This document shows positions 1 to 7,795 of a stretch of DNA of 31,785 nt, in pieces. Under the pieces are notes generated by a model. That model was not told the origin of the DNA, made no database searches, and worked only from the letters and a program-made list of their open reading frames with translations. Position 1 is the first letter of the stretch. Each line of letters starts with the position of its first letter. The position numbers and the translations under genes were made by a program. This DNA comes from Flavobacteriales bacterium (lineage in GTDB: Bacteria; Bacteroidota; Bacteroidia; Flavobacteriales; BACL11): contig JABHQB010000091.1 of assembly GCA_018695965.1 (NCBI GenBank), positions 1 through 31,785 of the forward strand. Reading direction: 5' to 3'.

Positions 1-1181
1 GAAAACATCTCAACAACATATCGTACCCACTTCTTATCAAGGTGTCTTGTGTGTCTGAGTTTAGGCTTTGGAAAGAATGAAAACCAAATAGGAATTAACA
101 ATAAAGAAATAATAAAGATGAAAATAATACTAATAGCAGCTACTAGACCAAACTCTTGAAGTGTTTCGCTTTTTGTCAGTGTAAATGCCGCAAATCCTGA
201 AGCAGTAGTTAAATTTGTAAGTAATGTAATATTCCCTATTTTACTTATCATCAAATGTAAGGACTTATCTTTATTCTTATGTTTCTTAAATTCAGCATGG
301 TATTTATTTATCAGATAAATACAATTTGGAATGCCAATGACAATAATAACTGGCGGGACAAGTGCTGTTAAAAGGTTGATGTCATAGTTGAGCATTCCCA
401 TTAGTCCAAAAGAAAAAACAACTCCTATTAGTACAACAATGACAGAAATAAAAGTAGCCTTGAAAGATCTGAAAAATAATAAAAGAATTAAAGAGGTTAT
501 TAAAATAGTATAAATTATAAATAATGATATCTCATCCTTAATTTTTATGGATTCTATAGTTCTTATATATGGAAGTCCTGAATACTTTACATCAATATTA
601 TTTAATGTAGTACTATATTCCTCTCCCTTTTCAAGAATTTTATCAATTACATCTGTTCTTCTAGGAGATGACAATATATCTATATTAATGTCTACTAACA
701 TAATCCCAGAATTAGCGTCCTCATTATAAAACATTTCCTTATATATATCCTGATTGTGCAGTACATCAACGGCAGAAGATAACTCAGGTGGGGTCATGTC
801 AGGACGATACCAAACATCAGAATTGAAATTTTTTCTTACAGAATCAGTTCTAAGTATCGGTAATGTTGTAATATTTATTACTCGATCTATTCCTTCTATA
901 GATTTTATATTATCTCCTAATCTATGCCATGCATCTAAATTTGGCTTTTCAAAAAACCTAGCATCCTTAACCGCAATAGCTATTGTATTCATACTCTCAC
1001 CAAATTCGGATCTAAATTTCTCATAATCAATATATGTTTGATCATCCGAAGGGAGGATTTTTGCAACCTCATAAGATAGTTTTACATCTTTTGTAAATTG
1101 TATCATTAAAGTCACAATTCCTATAAATAGAACGAGTATAAGAAATCTACCTTTTAAAATTATGTCGGATATTTTTGGCAT
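1..1181 (-). CDS. RND-superfamily / MMPL-type transporter, C-terminus beyond the window
   Basis: The reading frame is open from an ATG at 1181 to the window edge, giving the first 393 or so residues. The protein has one N-terminal membrane helix (about residues 10-28). A roughly 200-residue extracytoplasmic domain follows, then a cluster of hydrophobic helices carrying the run LVPPVIIVIGIPNCIYLIN and a second half with TNLTTASGFAAFTLT. This helix-loop-helix-cluster layout is typical of MMPL/SSD-type members of the RND superfamily, inner-membrane exporters usually driven by proton flow. The substrate cannot be told. The gene starts 62 nt after frr and I see no -7 element in that gap, so it is probably transcribed with pyrH-frr. 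It is cut by the window edge, not visibly broken. Confidence 0.85.
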   Translation of the reverse strand, partial: MPKISDIILKGRFLILVLFIGIVTLMIQFTKDVKLSYEVAKILPSDDQTYIDYEKFRSEFGESMNTIAIAVKDARFFEKPNLDAWHRLGDNIKSIEGIDRVINITTLPILRTDSVRKNFNSDVWYRPDMTPPELSSAVDVLHNQDIYKEMFYNEDANSGIMLVDINIDILSSPRRTDVIDKILEKGEEYSTTLNNIDVKYSGLPYIRTIESIKIKDEISLFIIYTILITSLILLLFFRSFKATFISVIVVLIGVVFSFGLMGMLNYDINLLTALVPPVIIVIGIPNCIYLINKYHAEFKKHKNKDKSLHLMISKIGNITLLTNLTTASGFAAFTLTKSETLQEFGLVAAISIIFIFIISLLLIPIWFSFFPKPKLRHTRHLDKKWVRYVVEMF

Positions 1182-1230
1182 TTTGTGGTATAGTGAATGA
1201 AAGGGAATGTGAAAATCCTTATTCTTCAAT

Positions 1231-1249
1231 ATTTAGGAGAGTCCTAAAT
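1231..1249. other. Perfect inverted repeat overlapping the frr stop codon
   Basis: ATTTAGGA, a 3-nt spacer GAG and TCCTAAAT form a perfect 8-bp stem. The frr stop codon (1244-1246, minus strand) lies inside one arm. No U-tract follows on the minus strand, so it is not a canonical terminator. It could be an mRNA 3'-end stabiliser, a processing site or a weak attenuator before the downstream transporter gene. Confidence 0.5.
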
Positions 1250-1807
1250 AGTCATTACATCTTTTTCTTTATCAGTAAAATGTTTCTCTATAATTACAAT
1301 AAATCTATCTGTCAAATTTTGCACGCTAGATTCAGCATCTCTTGCCATATCTTCAGATAAACCATCTTTAGCTAATTTTTTTACTTCTTCATTAGATCTT
1401 TGTCTAGCATTTCTAATACTAACCTTACAATTTTCTGTTTCCAATTTTACTTGTTTTACTAGTTCTTTACGTCTTTCTTCAGTAAGTGCAGGAACGTTTA
1501 TAATAATTAGATCTCCATTATTCATTGGATTTAATCCTAAATTTGCTTCTACAATTGCTTTCTCAATATCTCCAATTATACTTTTATCAAATGGTTGTAT
1601 AGAAATAGTTTGAGAATCTGGAGTATTTATATTTGCCATCTGAGTAAGTGGAGTTATTGCTCCATAATAATCAACTTTTACAGCTGATAACATTTGAGGG
1701 GAAGCTTTTCCAGCTCTAATTTTTGAAAGAACACTCTCTAATCTAGAAATAGATTCTTTCATTTGCTCTTCAGCAAGATCTAAAATTAATTCAATCTCTT
1801 CAGTCAT
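1244..1807 (-). CDS. frr: Ribosome recycling factor
   Basis: This 187-residue protein matches the usual RRF length (about 185). With EF-G it splits the post-termination 70S ribosome into subunits. Family features are visible: MKESISRLESVLSKIRAGKASP near residues 16-37 in domain I, the YYGAITPLTQMANI region of domain II at about 47-60, and the C-terminal helix with ERRKELVKQVK and RNARQRSNEEVKKL. It begins 4 nt after the pyrH stop, so the two genes form an operon, as is common in bacteria. The ATG at 1807 fits the family start. Confidence 0.97.
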   Translation of the reverse strand: MTEEIELILDLAEEQMKESISRLESVLSKIRAGKASPQMLSAVKVDYYGAITPLTQMANINTPDSQTISIQPFDKSIIGDIEKAIVEANLGLNPMNNGDLIIINVPALTEERRKELVKQVKLETENCKVSIRNARQRSNEEVKKLAKDGLSEDMARDAESSVQNLTDRFIVIIEKHFTDKEKDVMTI

Positions 1808-1811
1808 AATA

Positions 1812-2519
1812 TTAAAATTTTACAAGTGTTCCAATATTTTCACCATTACAAATCTTTTGCAGATTTCCTTCTGTGTTCATATTAAATACTTTTATGGGTA
1901 AATTGTTTTCTTTACATAATGTGAAGGCTGTTAAATCCATCACATTTAACTCTTTCTGAAACACTTCATCAAAAGAGATAGTTTCATACATAGTAGCAGT
2001 AGAATCTTTTTCTGGATCAGCAGTGAAAATTCCATCTACTCTAGTTCCTTTCAGTATTACATCCGCCTCAATTTCGATAGCTCTAAGTGTAGCAGCGGTA
2101 TCTGTAGTAAAATACGGATTTCCTGTACCTCCTCCAAAAATTACAACTCTACCTTTATTTAAATGGCGAGTCGCTTTTCTTCTAATAAAAGGTTCAGCAA
2201 CTTGCTCCATTCTAATTGCAGTTAAAAGCCTTGTTTGCACTTCTAAAGATTCTAACGCTGATTGAAGAGCCATACCGTTTATTATTGTTGCTAACATACC
2301 CATATAGTCTCCCTGTACCCTGTCAAAACCAGCTCCCTCCGATTGTATTCCTCTATAAATATTTCCTCCACCAATCACAACTGCAACCTGGATTCCTTGA
2401 TCTACAATTTGCTTTATTTCTTTTGCATAATCAGAAAGTCTATTGGAATCAATACCATAATTCTGATCTCCCATCAATGCTTCTCCACTTAGTTTAAGAA
2501 GTATTCTATTATATTTCAT
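1812..2519 (-). CDS. pyrH: UMP kinase
   Basis: UMP kinase of the amino-acid-kinase fold phosphorylates UMP to UDP with ATP. From the ATG at 2519 the protein is 235 residues, the usual length, and begins MKYNRILLKLSGEAL. It shows the KLSGEAL phosphate-binding loop at 9-15, GGGN at 50-53, GDYMGMLATIINGMAL and GTGNPYFTTDTAA. The frame stays open upstream (an ATG at 2594), but that would add 25 hydrophobic residues foreign to the family and would start upstream of the -7 element at 2540-2547. The start at 2519 is therefore preferred. It is followed 4 nt later by frr. Confidence 0.96.
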   Translation of the reverse strand: MKYNRILLKLSGEALMGDQNYGIDSNRLSDYAKEIKQIVDQGIQVAVVIGGGNIYRGIQSEGAGFDRVQGDYMGMLATIINGMALQSALESLEVQTRLLTAIRMEQVAEPFIRRKATRHLNKGRVVIFGGGTGNPYFTTDTAATLRAIEIEADVILKGTRVDGIFTADPEKDSTATMYETISFDEVFQKELNVMDLTAFTLCKENNLPIKVFNMNTEGNLQKICNGENIGTLVKF

Positions 2520-2539
2520 AAGGTGATAAAAAAGTTGCC

Positions 2540-2547
2540 CAAATATA
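2540..2547 (-). promoter_or_regulatory. Promoter -7 element for pyrH-frr
   Basis: The minus strand reads TATATTTG, an exact match to the Bacteroidetes -7 consensus TAnnTTTG, 20 nt before the pyrH ATG. It lies just downstream of the tsf terminator, so pyrH-frr appears to be independently transcribed. No convincing -33 TTTG is seen. Confidence 0.6.
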
Positions 2548-2585
2548 AGTAATTCTAAAAAAATGTAGAAATATTTTGAAAATAA

Positions 2586-2612
2586 AAAAACCACCTTAAA
2601 AGAGTGGTTTTT
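2586..2612 (-). terminator. Rho-independent terminator after tsf
   Basis: AAAAACCAC and GTGGTTTTT form a 9-bp stem around a 9-nt loop. On the minus strand a further run of T follows the stem. It begins 24 nt beyond the tsf stop and separates the ribosomal block from pyrH-frr. Confidence 0.8.
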
Positions 2613-2636
2613 AAATATCTATATTTAGCTACGAGT

Positions 2637-3602
2637 TTACCCTAAAGATACTCTTTTAAAACTACTTACATTAACATCTCCATAGCTGCTAATGTAATCA
2701 GCAACACTTTTACTTTCATCCTTAATAAAGTTCTGATCTAACAAACATTGTTCTTGATCTAAAGTAGTGTTGTCAGAAATAAATCTGTCCATTTTACCTG
2801 GAACAATCTTATCCCAAATCTGTTCCGGCTTTCCTTCAGATTGTAACTGAGCTTCAATTTCAGATTTTGCTTCTGACATTACTTCATCTGTAAGTTGTGA
2901 CATTGAAATATACTTAGGAACATTTTTTAATGTTTTCCCTAGTCTTCCTAATTCTATGTTATCTTTTTCAATTACAGCTATTCTTGCTTCAGTTTCATTA
3001 GCAACAAATTCATCATCAAAATCTTTATAGGATAAAGTTGTAGCTCCCATTGACGCTACTTGCATTGCTAAATCTTTAGCTAAAACATCCGTATTGTCAA
3101 CTGAATTATTAAGACCTACTAAAACAGCAATTTTAACTCCATGGGTATAAGAACCTACATAATTTGCCTCCACTCTTTCGAAAGATGAAATATCTAATTT
3201 TTCACCAATAACTCCTGTTTGTTCAATTAATTTATCTGCTACAGTAATACCACCAAAATCAGATAACATAAATGAATCTTTATTAGTATGATTTAAAGCA
3301 ATATCAGCAAACTGACCAGCTAAATTTTTAAAAGAATCATTTTTAGCTACAAAGTCTGTTTCACACGCTAAAACAATTGCAATACCAGCAGTACTGTCTG
3401 AATTAATTCTTGTAATAGCTACTCCTTCTGAGGCATTTCTATCTGCTCTTTTAGCCGCAACTTTTTGTCCTTTCTTTCTAAGTACATCAATAGCTGCGTT
3501 AAAATCACCATTAGCTTCTACCAATGCTACTTTACAATCCATCATACCTGCGCCCGTTTGTTTTCTTAATGTAGCTACATCAGCTGCTTTAATATCTGCC
3601 AT
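2637..3602 (-). CDS. tsf: Translation elongation factor Ts
   Basis: EF-Ts is the nucleotide-exchange factor that regenerates EF-Tu-GTP. The N-terminal UBA-like domain is clear: VATLRKQTGAGMMDCKVAL at about residues 9-27, then GQKVAAKRADRNASEGV. The core TDFVAKNDSFKNLA motif that contacts EF-Tu follows at about 82-95. The protein has 321 residues against 283 in E. coli. It keeps a full core with a repeated subdomain and a C-terminal QEQCLLDQNFIKDESKSVAD segment. It lies 11 nt after rpsB in the usual rpsB-tsf order and ends at a strong terminator. Confidence 0.97.
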   Translation of the reverse strand: MADIKAADVATLRKQTGAGMMDCKVALVEANGDFNAAIDVLRKKGQKVAAKRADRNASEGVAITRINSDSTAGIAIVLACETDFVAKNDSFKNLAGQFADIALNHTNKDSFMLSDFGGITVADKLIEQTGVIGEKLDISSFERVEANYVGSYTHGVKIAVLVGLNNSVDNTDVLAKDLAMQVASMGATTLSYKDFDDEFVANETEARIAVIEKDNIELGRLGKTLKNVPKYISMSQLTDEVMSEAKSEIEAQLQSEGKPEQIWDKIVPGKMDRFISDNTTLDQEQCLLDQNFIKDESKSVADYISSYGDVNVSSFKRVSLG

Positions 3603-3613
3603 TTTCGTTTTTA

Positions 3614-4393
3614 TTATTCTGTTTTTTCTTCTTTTTTCTCTTCAACAACTTTTTCTTCAGCAGCTTTCTTGTCTGCGTTTTGCTTTGCTTTCTCAGCTAT
3701 CGCTTGATCTCTATCAGCTAATCCTTCTTTTACAGCATCAGTTACCGTTTCCATAATTTTTCTAATTGATTTTGAAGAATCATCATTTGAAGGAATAGGG
3801 TAAGTAATTAAATTAGGATTTGAATTAGTATCTACCATAGCAATAGTAGGAATACCAAGTTTCCCAGATTCAGCCACAGCAATATGTTCTTTATTAATAT
3901 CTACAATGAAGATTGCTGATGGCATTCTATTCATTTTTGCAATACTCCCTAAATTTCTTTCTAACTTTTCTCTAGTTCTAGAAATTTGTAATCTTTCTCT
4001 TTTAGATAAAGTCTCTAAAGTTCCATCAACTCCCATTTTATCAATCGTTTCCATTTTTTTGATGGATTTTCTGATGGTAGCAAAATTAGTTAACAACCCT
4101 CCAGGCCATCTTTCAGTGATGTAAGGCATGTTAACCGATTTTGCATATTCAGCAACAATATTTTTAGCTTGTTTTTTGGTAGCAACAAATAATATGTTTC
4201 TCCCAGATTTTACAATTTGTTTCATTGCAGCAGCAGCTTCATCAAGCATGCTAACCGTTTTGTTTAAATCGATAATATATATTCCATTCCTCTCCATAAA
4301 TACATAAGGAGTCATTCCTGGATTCCATTTCTTTTTGAGGTGACCAAAATGTACACCTGCTTCTAATAATTCTTTGAAGTTTGTTCTTGACAT
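3614..4393 (-). CDS. rpsB: 30S ribosomal protein S2
   Basis: This is a small-subunit ribosomal protein of 259 residues from the ATG at 4393, beginning MSRTNFKELLEAGVHFGHL, the canonical S2 opening. Other S2 features are YVFMERNGIYIIDL, NILFVATKKQAKNIV, RWPGGLLTNFATI and PTIAMVDTNSNPN. The C-terminal tail is a Glu/Lys-rich low-complexity run. A TTG at 4420 would add nine basic residues outside the family pattern and is rejected. A 96-nt leader with a small hairpin separates it from rpsI, with no obvious promoter, so it is probably read from the rplM promoter. Confidence 0.97.
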   Translation of the reverse strand: MSRTNFKELLEAGVHFGHLKKKWNPGMTPYVFMERNGIYIIDLNKTVSMLDEAAAAMKQIVKSGRNILFVATKKQAKNIVAEYAKSVNMPYITERWPGGLLTNFATIRKSIKKMETIDKMGVDGTLETLSKRERLQISRTREKLERNLGSIAKMNRMPSAIFIVDINKEHIAVAESGKLGIPTIAMVDTNSNPNLITYPIPSNDDSSKSIRKIMETVTDAVKEGLADRDQAIAEKAKQNADKKAAEEKVVEEKKEEKTE

Positions 4394-4455
4394 GTTTACT
4401 TTCTTTTTTGGTTTAATCAACTAATTGGTAGAAGTTATTTTTACTTGTCCTATTA

Positions 4456-4470
4456 GTTTAGATGCTAAAC
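4456..4470. other. Small hairpin in the rpsI-rpsB intergenic leader
   Basis: GTTTAG, ATG and CTAAAC make a perfect 6-bp stem with a 3-nt loop. It lies 20 nt after the rpsI stop and about 63 nt before the S2 start. No T-run follows, so it is unlikely to be a terminator. An S2 feedback-control site or an RNA-processing site is possible but unproven. Confidence 0.35.
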
Positions 4471-4489
4471 ATTGATTAATAATATAATT

Positions 4490-4876
4490 TTATCTTTTAA
4501 CCCACTGGAATTTCTTCCTTGCTTTCTTCTGTCCTGGTTTCTTTCTTTCCACCACTCTTGGATCTCTTGTAAGCAATCCTTCTGCCTTTAATGACGGTCT
4601 ATTTTCAATATCAATTTCGCAAAGAGAACGAGCAATAGCTAATTTGATAGCGTCTGCTTGTCCGTTAATTCCTCCACCATTTACACTTACTTTAATATCA
4701 AACTTCCCTTCTTGTTCAACAACTTTAAATGGTTGGTTTAATTTATATTGAAGTGTTTCTAACGGAAAATATTCTTTATAATCTTTTCCATTTACAACAA
4801 TATTACCTTTACCTTTTGTTACATAAATTCTTGCAACAGACGCTTTTCTTCTTCCTATAGTATGAACTGTTTCCAT
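4490..4876 (-). CDS. rpsI: 30S ribosomal protein S9
   Basis: The 128-residue S9 has the N-terminal HTIGRRKASVARIYV, the central VNGGGINGQADAIKLAIAR and the basic tail KKPGQKKARKKFQWVKR. The tail reaches toward the P-site tRNA in the ribosome. It starts 1 nt after the rplM stop, which is the near-universal rplM-rpsI pairing. The C-terminal lysine-arginine ending is intact. Confidence 0.97.
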   Translation of the reverse strand: METVHTIGRRKASVARIYVTKGKGNIVVNGKDYKEYFPLETLQYKLNQPFKVVEQEGKFDIKVSVNGGGINGQADAIKLAIARSLCEIDIENRPSLKAEGLLTRDPRVVERKKPGQKKARKKFQWVKR

Positions 4877-4877
4877 A

Positions 4878-5333
4878 TTACTTAAGATCGTTTAAGTTAA
4901 TTAATGTTGGTTTCTGAGCCTCTTGATCGTGATCAGTCCCTGTGTAAATATAAAGATTTTTAAGAATAGCTGCTCCTAATTTGTTCTTAGGAAGCATGCC
5001 TCTAACCGCATGTTTTACTAAAGATGTACCATCTTTTTCTAACATTTGAATTGGAGTAATTCTTTTTTGACCACCTGGGTAACCGGTATGGCTAAAGATT
5101 TCTCTGTTTTCCATTTTTCTCCCTGTCATGATTGCTTTATCAGCATTTATAACAATAACATAATCACCACAATCTGCATGAGGAGTAAAATTTGTTTTGT
5201 ATTTCCCTCTTAAAATCATAGCGATTTTAGAAGACATCCTACCTAAAATTTGATTCTCAGCATCTATTATAAACCACTCTTTGTTGGCTATTTCTTTATT
5301 AGATGATAATGTTTTATAACTTAATGTATCCAC
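4878..5333 (-). CDS. rplM: 50S ribosomal protein L13
   Basis: The 151-residue L13 carries WFIIDAENQILGRMSSKIA, FTPHADCGDYVIVINADKA, FSHTGYPGGQKRI and AVRGMLPKNKLG, the signature segments of the family. It is an early-assembling large-subunit protein. It is the first gene of the rplM-rpsI-rpsB-tsf block, preceded by a good Bacteroidetes-type promoter at 5367-5400. Confidence 0.97.
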   Translation of the reverse strand: MDTLSYKTLSSNKEIANKEWFIIDAENQILGRMSSKIAMILRGKYKTNFTPHADCGDYVIVINADKAIMTGRKMENREIFSHTGYPGGQKRITPIQMLEKDGTSLVKHAVRGMLPKNKLGAAILKNLYIYTGTDHDQEAQKPTLINLNDLK

Positions 5334-5366
5334 AATATTTATTTTTTATCCTGTTAAAAAGGTCTG

Positions 5367-5400
5367 CAAAAATACATTTATTTTTTTTCCTGCCTCAAAA
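5367..5400 (-). promoter_or_regulatory. Promoter for the rplM-rpsI-rpsB-tsf operon
   Basis: On the minus strand a -33 element TTTTG (5396-5400) is followed after 21 nt by TATTTTTG (5367-5374), an exact TAnnTTTG match. The rplM ATG is 33 nt further on. The spacer includes eight consecutive A residues. Confidence 0.65.
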
Positions 5401-5415
5401 TTTTAACAATTTATC

Positions 5416-6606
5416 TTAATTAATTACTTGCATCTCTTTTCCTACCTTAGTAAAGGCATGTATTGCTTTATCTAAATCTGCTTTGGAATGTGCTGAGGAA
5501 ATCTGAACTCTTATTCTAGCTTTCTCTTTTGGTACAACAGGAAAGAAAAATCCAATAACGTATATTCCTTCATGTAATAGTTGATTAGACATTTCTTGTG
5601 ATAGTTTTGCATCATACAACATAACAGGAACAATAGGATGTACTCCTTCTTTTATATCAAAACCTGCAGATGTCATTTTTTCTCTGAAATACTGAGTGTT
5701 TTCCTCTAATGCATCTCTGAAATGAGTAGAGTCCGAAAGTAAATCAATTACTTTGGAAGCCGCCCCAACGATAGACGGAGCTAAAGAATTAGAAAATAAA
5801 TATGGACGGGATCTCTGACGGAGCATATCAATAATTTCTTTTCTACCAGAGGTAAAACCTCCCATTGCACCACCAAGTGCTTTTCCTAAAGTAGAAGTAA
5901 TAATATCTACTCTTCCCATAACTCCACAATGTTCGTGGGTTCCTCTTCCTGTTTTTCCAACAAATCCTGTAGAATGAGAATCATCCACCATTACAAGTGC
6001 ATCATATTTTTCGGCCAAATCACAGATTTTATCCAATTGTGCCAAATAACCATCCATAGAGAAAACTCCATCCGTTACAATAACTCTATTTCTTTGCACT
6101 TGTGAAAGTTTCAATTGATCTTCCAAACTTTCCATATCGTTATTTTTATAACGGTATCTTTTTGCTTTACACAAACGCACTCCGTCAATAATAGAAGCAT
6201 GATTCAATTCATCAGAAATAATAGCATCTTCTTTAGAAAAAAGAGGTTCAAAAACACCTCCATTAGCATCAAAAGCTGCTGCGTATAAAACAGTGTCCTC
6301 TGTTCCCAAAAAATTAGATAATTTTTCCTCTAAAATTTTGTGAATATCCTGCGTACCACAAATAAAACGAACGGAAGACATACCATAACCATGTGTATCT
6401 AAAGTGTCTTTTGCAGCCTGAATTACTTCTGGGTGAGAAGACAAACCAAGATAATTGTTTGCACAAAAATTAAGAACCTCTTCTCCAGTACTTACTCGGA
6501 TAAGAGATCCTTGAGGATTCATAATTATTCTTTCTCTTTTATACAAACCCTCATCTTTAATATTTGAAAGTTCTTCTTGTAATTGAGATTGTAATTTTCC
6601 GTACAT
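5416..6606 (-). CDS. kbl: Glycine C-acetyltransferase (2-amino-3-ketobutyrate CoA ligase)
   Basis: This PLP enzyme of the alpha-oxoamine synthase family cleaves 2-amino-3-ketobutyrate with CoA to glycine and acetyl-CoA in threonine breakdown. It has 396 residues, as in E. coli Kbl (398). Visible are FCANNYLGLSSHPEV (47-61), RFICGTQDIHKILE (80-93), HAS (136-138), VDDSHSTGF (207-215) and the PLP-lysine motif TSTLGKALGG with Lys242. Relatives with the same fold (BioF, serine palmitoyltransferase) are alternatives, but the FICGTQDIHK segment and length favour Kbl. No tdh (threonine dehydrogenase) gene is next to it. It has its own promoter. Confidence 0.92.
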   Translation of the reverse strand: MYGKLQSQLQEELSNIKDEGLYKRERIIMNPQGSLIRVSTGEEVLNFCANNYLGLSSHPEVIQAAKDTLDTHGYGMSSVRFICGTQDIHKILEEKLSNFLGTEDTVLYAAAFDANGGVFEPLFSKEDAIISDELNHASIIDGVRLCKAKRYRYKNNDMESLEDQLKLSQVQRNRVIVTDGVFSMDGYLAQLDKICDLAEKYDALVMVDDSHSTGFVGKTGRGTHEHCGVMGRVDIITSTLGKALGGAMGGFTSGRKEIIDMLRQRSRPYLFSNSLAPSIVGAASKVIDLLSDSTHFRDALEENTQYFREKMTSAGFDIKEGVHPIVPVMLYDAKLSQEMSNQLLHEGIYVIGFFFPVVPKEKARIRVQISSAHSKADLDKAIHAFTKVGKEMQVIN

Positions 6607-6628
6607 AGTTTTATTTTATTTTTGGAAA

Positions 6629-6636
6629 CAAAAGTA
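6629..6636 (-). promoter_or_regulatory. Promoter -7 element for kbl
   Basis: The minus strand reads TACTTTTG, an exact TAnnTTTG match, 22 nt before the kbl ATG. The pre-start region is A-rich with no Shine-Dalgarno sequence. Confidence 0.55.
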
Positions 6637-6643
6637 CGCAATT

Positions 6644-6668
6644 AAAAAAAGGAGGTGAAAATACTCCT
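6644..6668 (-). terminator. Probable terminator after the CapA-family gene
   Basis: On the minus strand AGGAG pairs with CTCCT around a 9-nt loop, followed at once by a run of T. It lies 25 nt past the stop of the upstream gene and just before the kbl promoter. The stem is short (5 bp). Confidence 0.55.
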
Positions 6669-6693
6669 GAAATCATACTTAGATGTCAATTAT

Positions 6694-7731
6694 TTACTCA
6701 ACTTTAGTAAAAGATGATTCATTAAAAACAATTTTGCTTTCTGGAAAATCTGAAGCTATCAATTTTTTAATTTCAATTAAAACGTTTTTATCCTTATCAA
6801 TAATAGGAATTCCTTCTCCAATTTGTTTAATTGAAATCACATTTCCACTAATAAATTCTCCTTCTTTATTTACATTTACTTCAACTATTGGAGCTATACC
6901 ATTTACTCCCTTCAAATTAAATCTTTTATAGGTGCAAAAATTACCCAAAGAATAACAAATCAGTCTATCCTTATATATTTCCAATGCTCTTGTAACATGA
7001 GGACCATGACCAAAAACTATATCAGCTCCATTATCAATCACTTGATGAGAGAATTTATAAGGATTTCCTCTGTTTTCTCCATAGCAATATTCTATTTCTC
7101 TGGTAATATGTGTTCTATCAGAACCTTCACCTCCACCATGAAAACTTACCACTACAACATCACAAAGACAATCTAAAAACTTTACTAATTCATTTGCATA
7201 CTTTTGGTCTGAAATTTGAATTGTTTTACTATTAGGAGAGAAAGCACAAAAGCCAATCTTTAAGTTATTAATAGTAATTGTATCCCAAGGAATAGATTCT
7301 GTACCTGCAAAACAAAAATCCTTTTCATTTAATACATTTACTGTGTTTTCTCTCCCAATCTCACCAAAATCTCCTATATGATTATTTGCTATTGATAAAA
7401 TATCAAATCCAGCATTTACTAATTGATCAACTAAATACTCTGGCTGTCTAAATGCATAACAAAGTGAGGGGTCTCCACATTTTTTTACTGTACCTCCTGA
7501 GTTTAATACTGTCCCCTCTAAATTGCCGAAAGTTACATCTGCACTTTTAAGAATACTATCAACATTCTCAAATAAATTAATGCCTTTAGGTGGCAAATAT
7601 AATTCCGAAGGATAGTTAGTGCCTAACATCATATCTCCAACTCCTATAAATTTAATTGTGTCGTTTGATTGCCCCGTAATAAATAAAGGAATACCAAAAA
7701 AAATCAGTAATATTATTTTAAATATATTCAT
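6694..7731 (-). CDS. Secreted CapA-family (PGA_cap) metallophosphatase-like protein
   Basis: The 345-residue protein has an N-terminal signal-like segment (residues 1-20, hydrophobic, ending FITG). It then shows the calcineurin-like motifs of the CapA/PGA_cap family: GVGDMMLG (30-37), GNLEG (69-73), IANNHIGDFG (114-123), VSFHGGGEG (195-203), FGHGPHVTR (240-248) and CYSLGNF (259-265). His118, His198, His242 and His245 are probable metal ligands. Characterised relatives take part in poly-gamma-glutamate capsule synthesis, but no capB/capC-type gene is nearby, so the substrate is unknown. A periplasmic or surface location is likely. A near-consensus -7 (AATTTTTG, 7741-7748) lies 9 nt before the start. 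Confidence 0.82.
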   Translation of the reverse strand: MNIFKIILLIFFGIPLFITGQSNDTIKFIGVGDMMLGTNYPSELYLPPKGINLFENVDSILKSADVTFGNLEGTVLNSGGTVKKCGDPSLCYAFRQPEYLVDQLVNAGFDILSIANNHIGDFGEIGRENTVNVLNEKDFCFAGTESIPWDTITINNLKIGFCAFSPNSKTIQISDQKYANELVKFLDCLCDVVVVSFHGGGEGSDRTHITREIEYCYGENRGNPYKFSHQVIDNGADIVFGHGPHVTRALEIYKDRLICYSLGNFCTYKRFNLKGVNGIAPIVEVNVNKEGEFISGNVISIKQIGEGIPIIDKDKNVLIEIKKLIASDFPESKIVFNESSFTKVE

Positions 7732-7748
7732 ATGTTATTGCAAAAATT

Positions 7749-7774
7749 AAAAAAAGGTGGAAAAAGATTCCTTT
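7749..7774 (-). terminator. Possible terminator after gdhA
   Basis: On the minus strand AAAGG pairs with CCTTT across a 12-nt loop and runs into more T residues, 22 nt after the gdhA stop. The stem is weak, so this is tentative. Confidence 0.4.
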
Positions 7775-7795
7775 ATATTATATGCTATTTAGTAA

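Noticed and set aside
547..1026. Plus-strand open frames opposite the RND/MMPL gene.
   Set aside because: They are antisense to a continuous, recognisable transporter frame and resemble no protein.
2520..2594. N-terminal extension of pyrH from the ATG at 2594.
   Set aside because: It would place the start upstream of an exact -7 element and add a hydrophobic stretch absent from UMP kinases.
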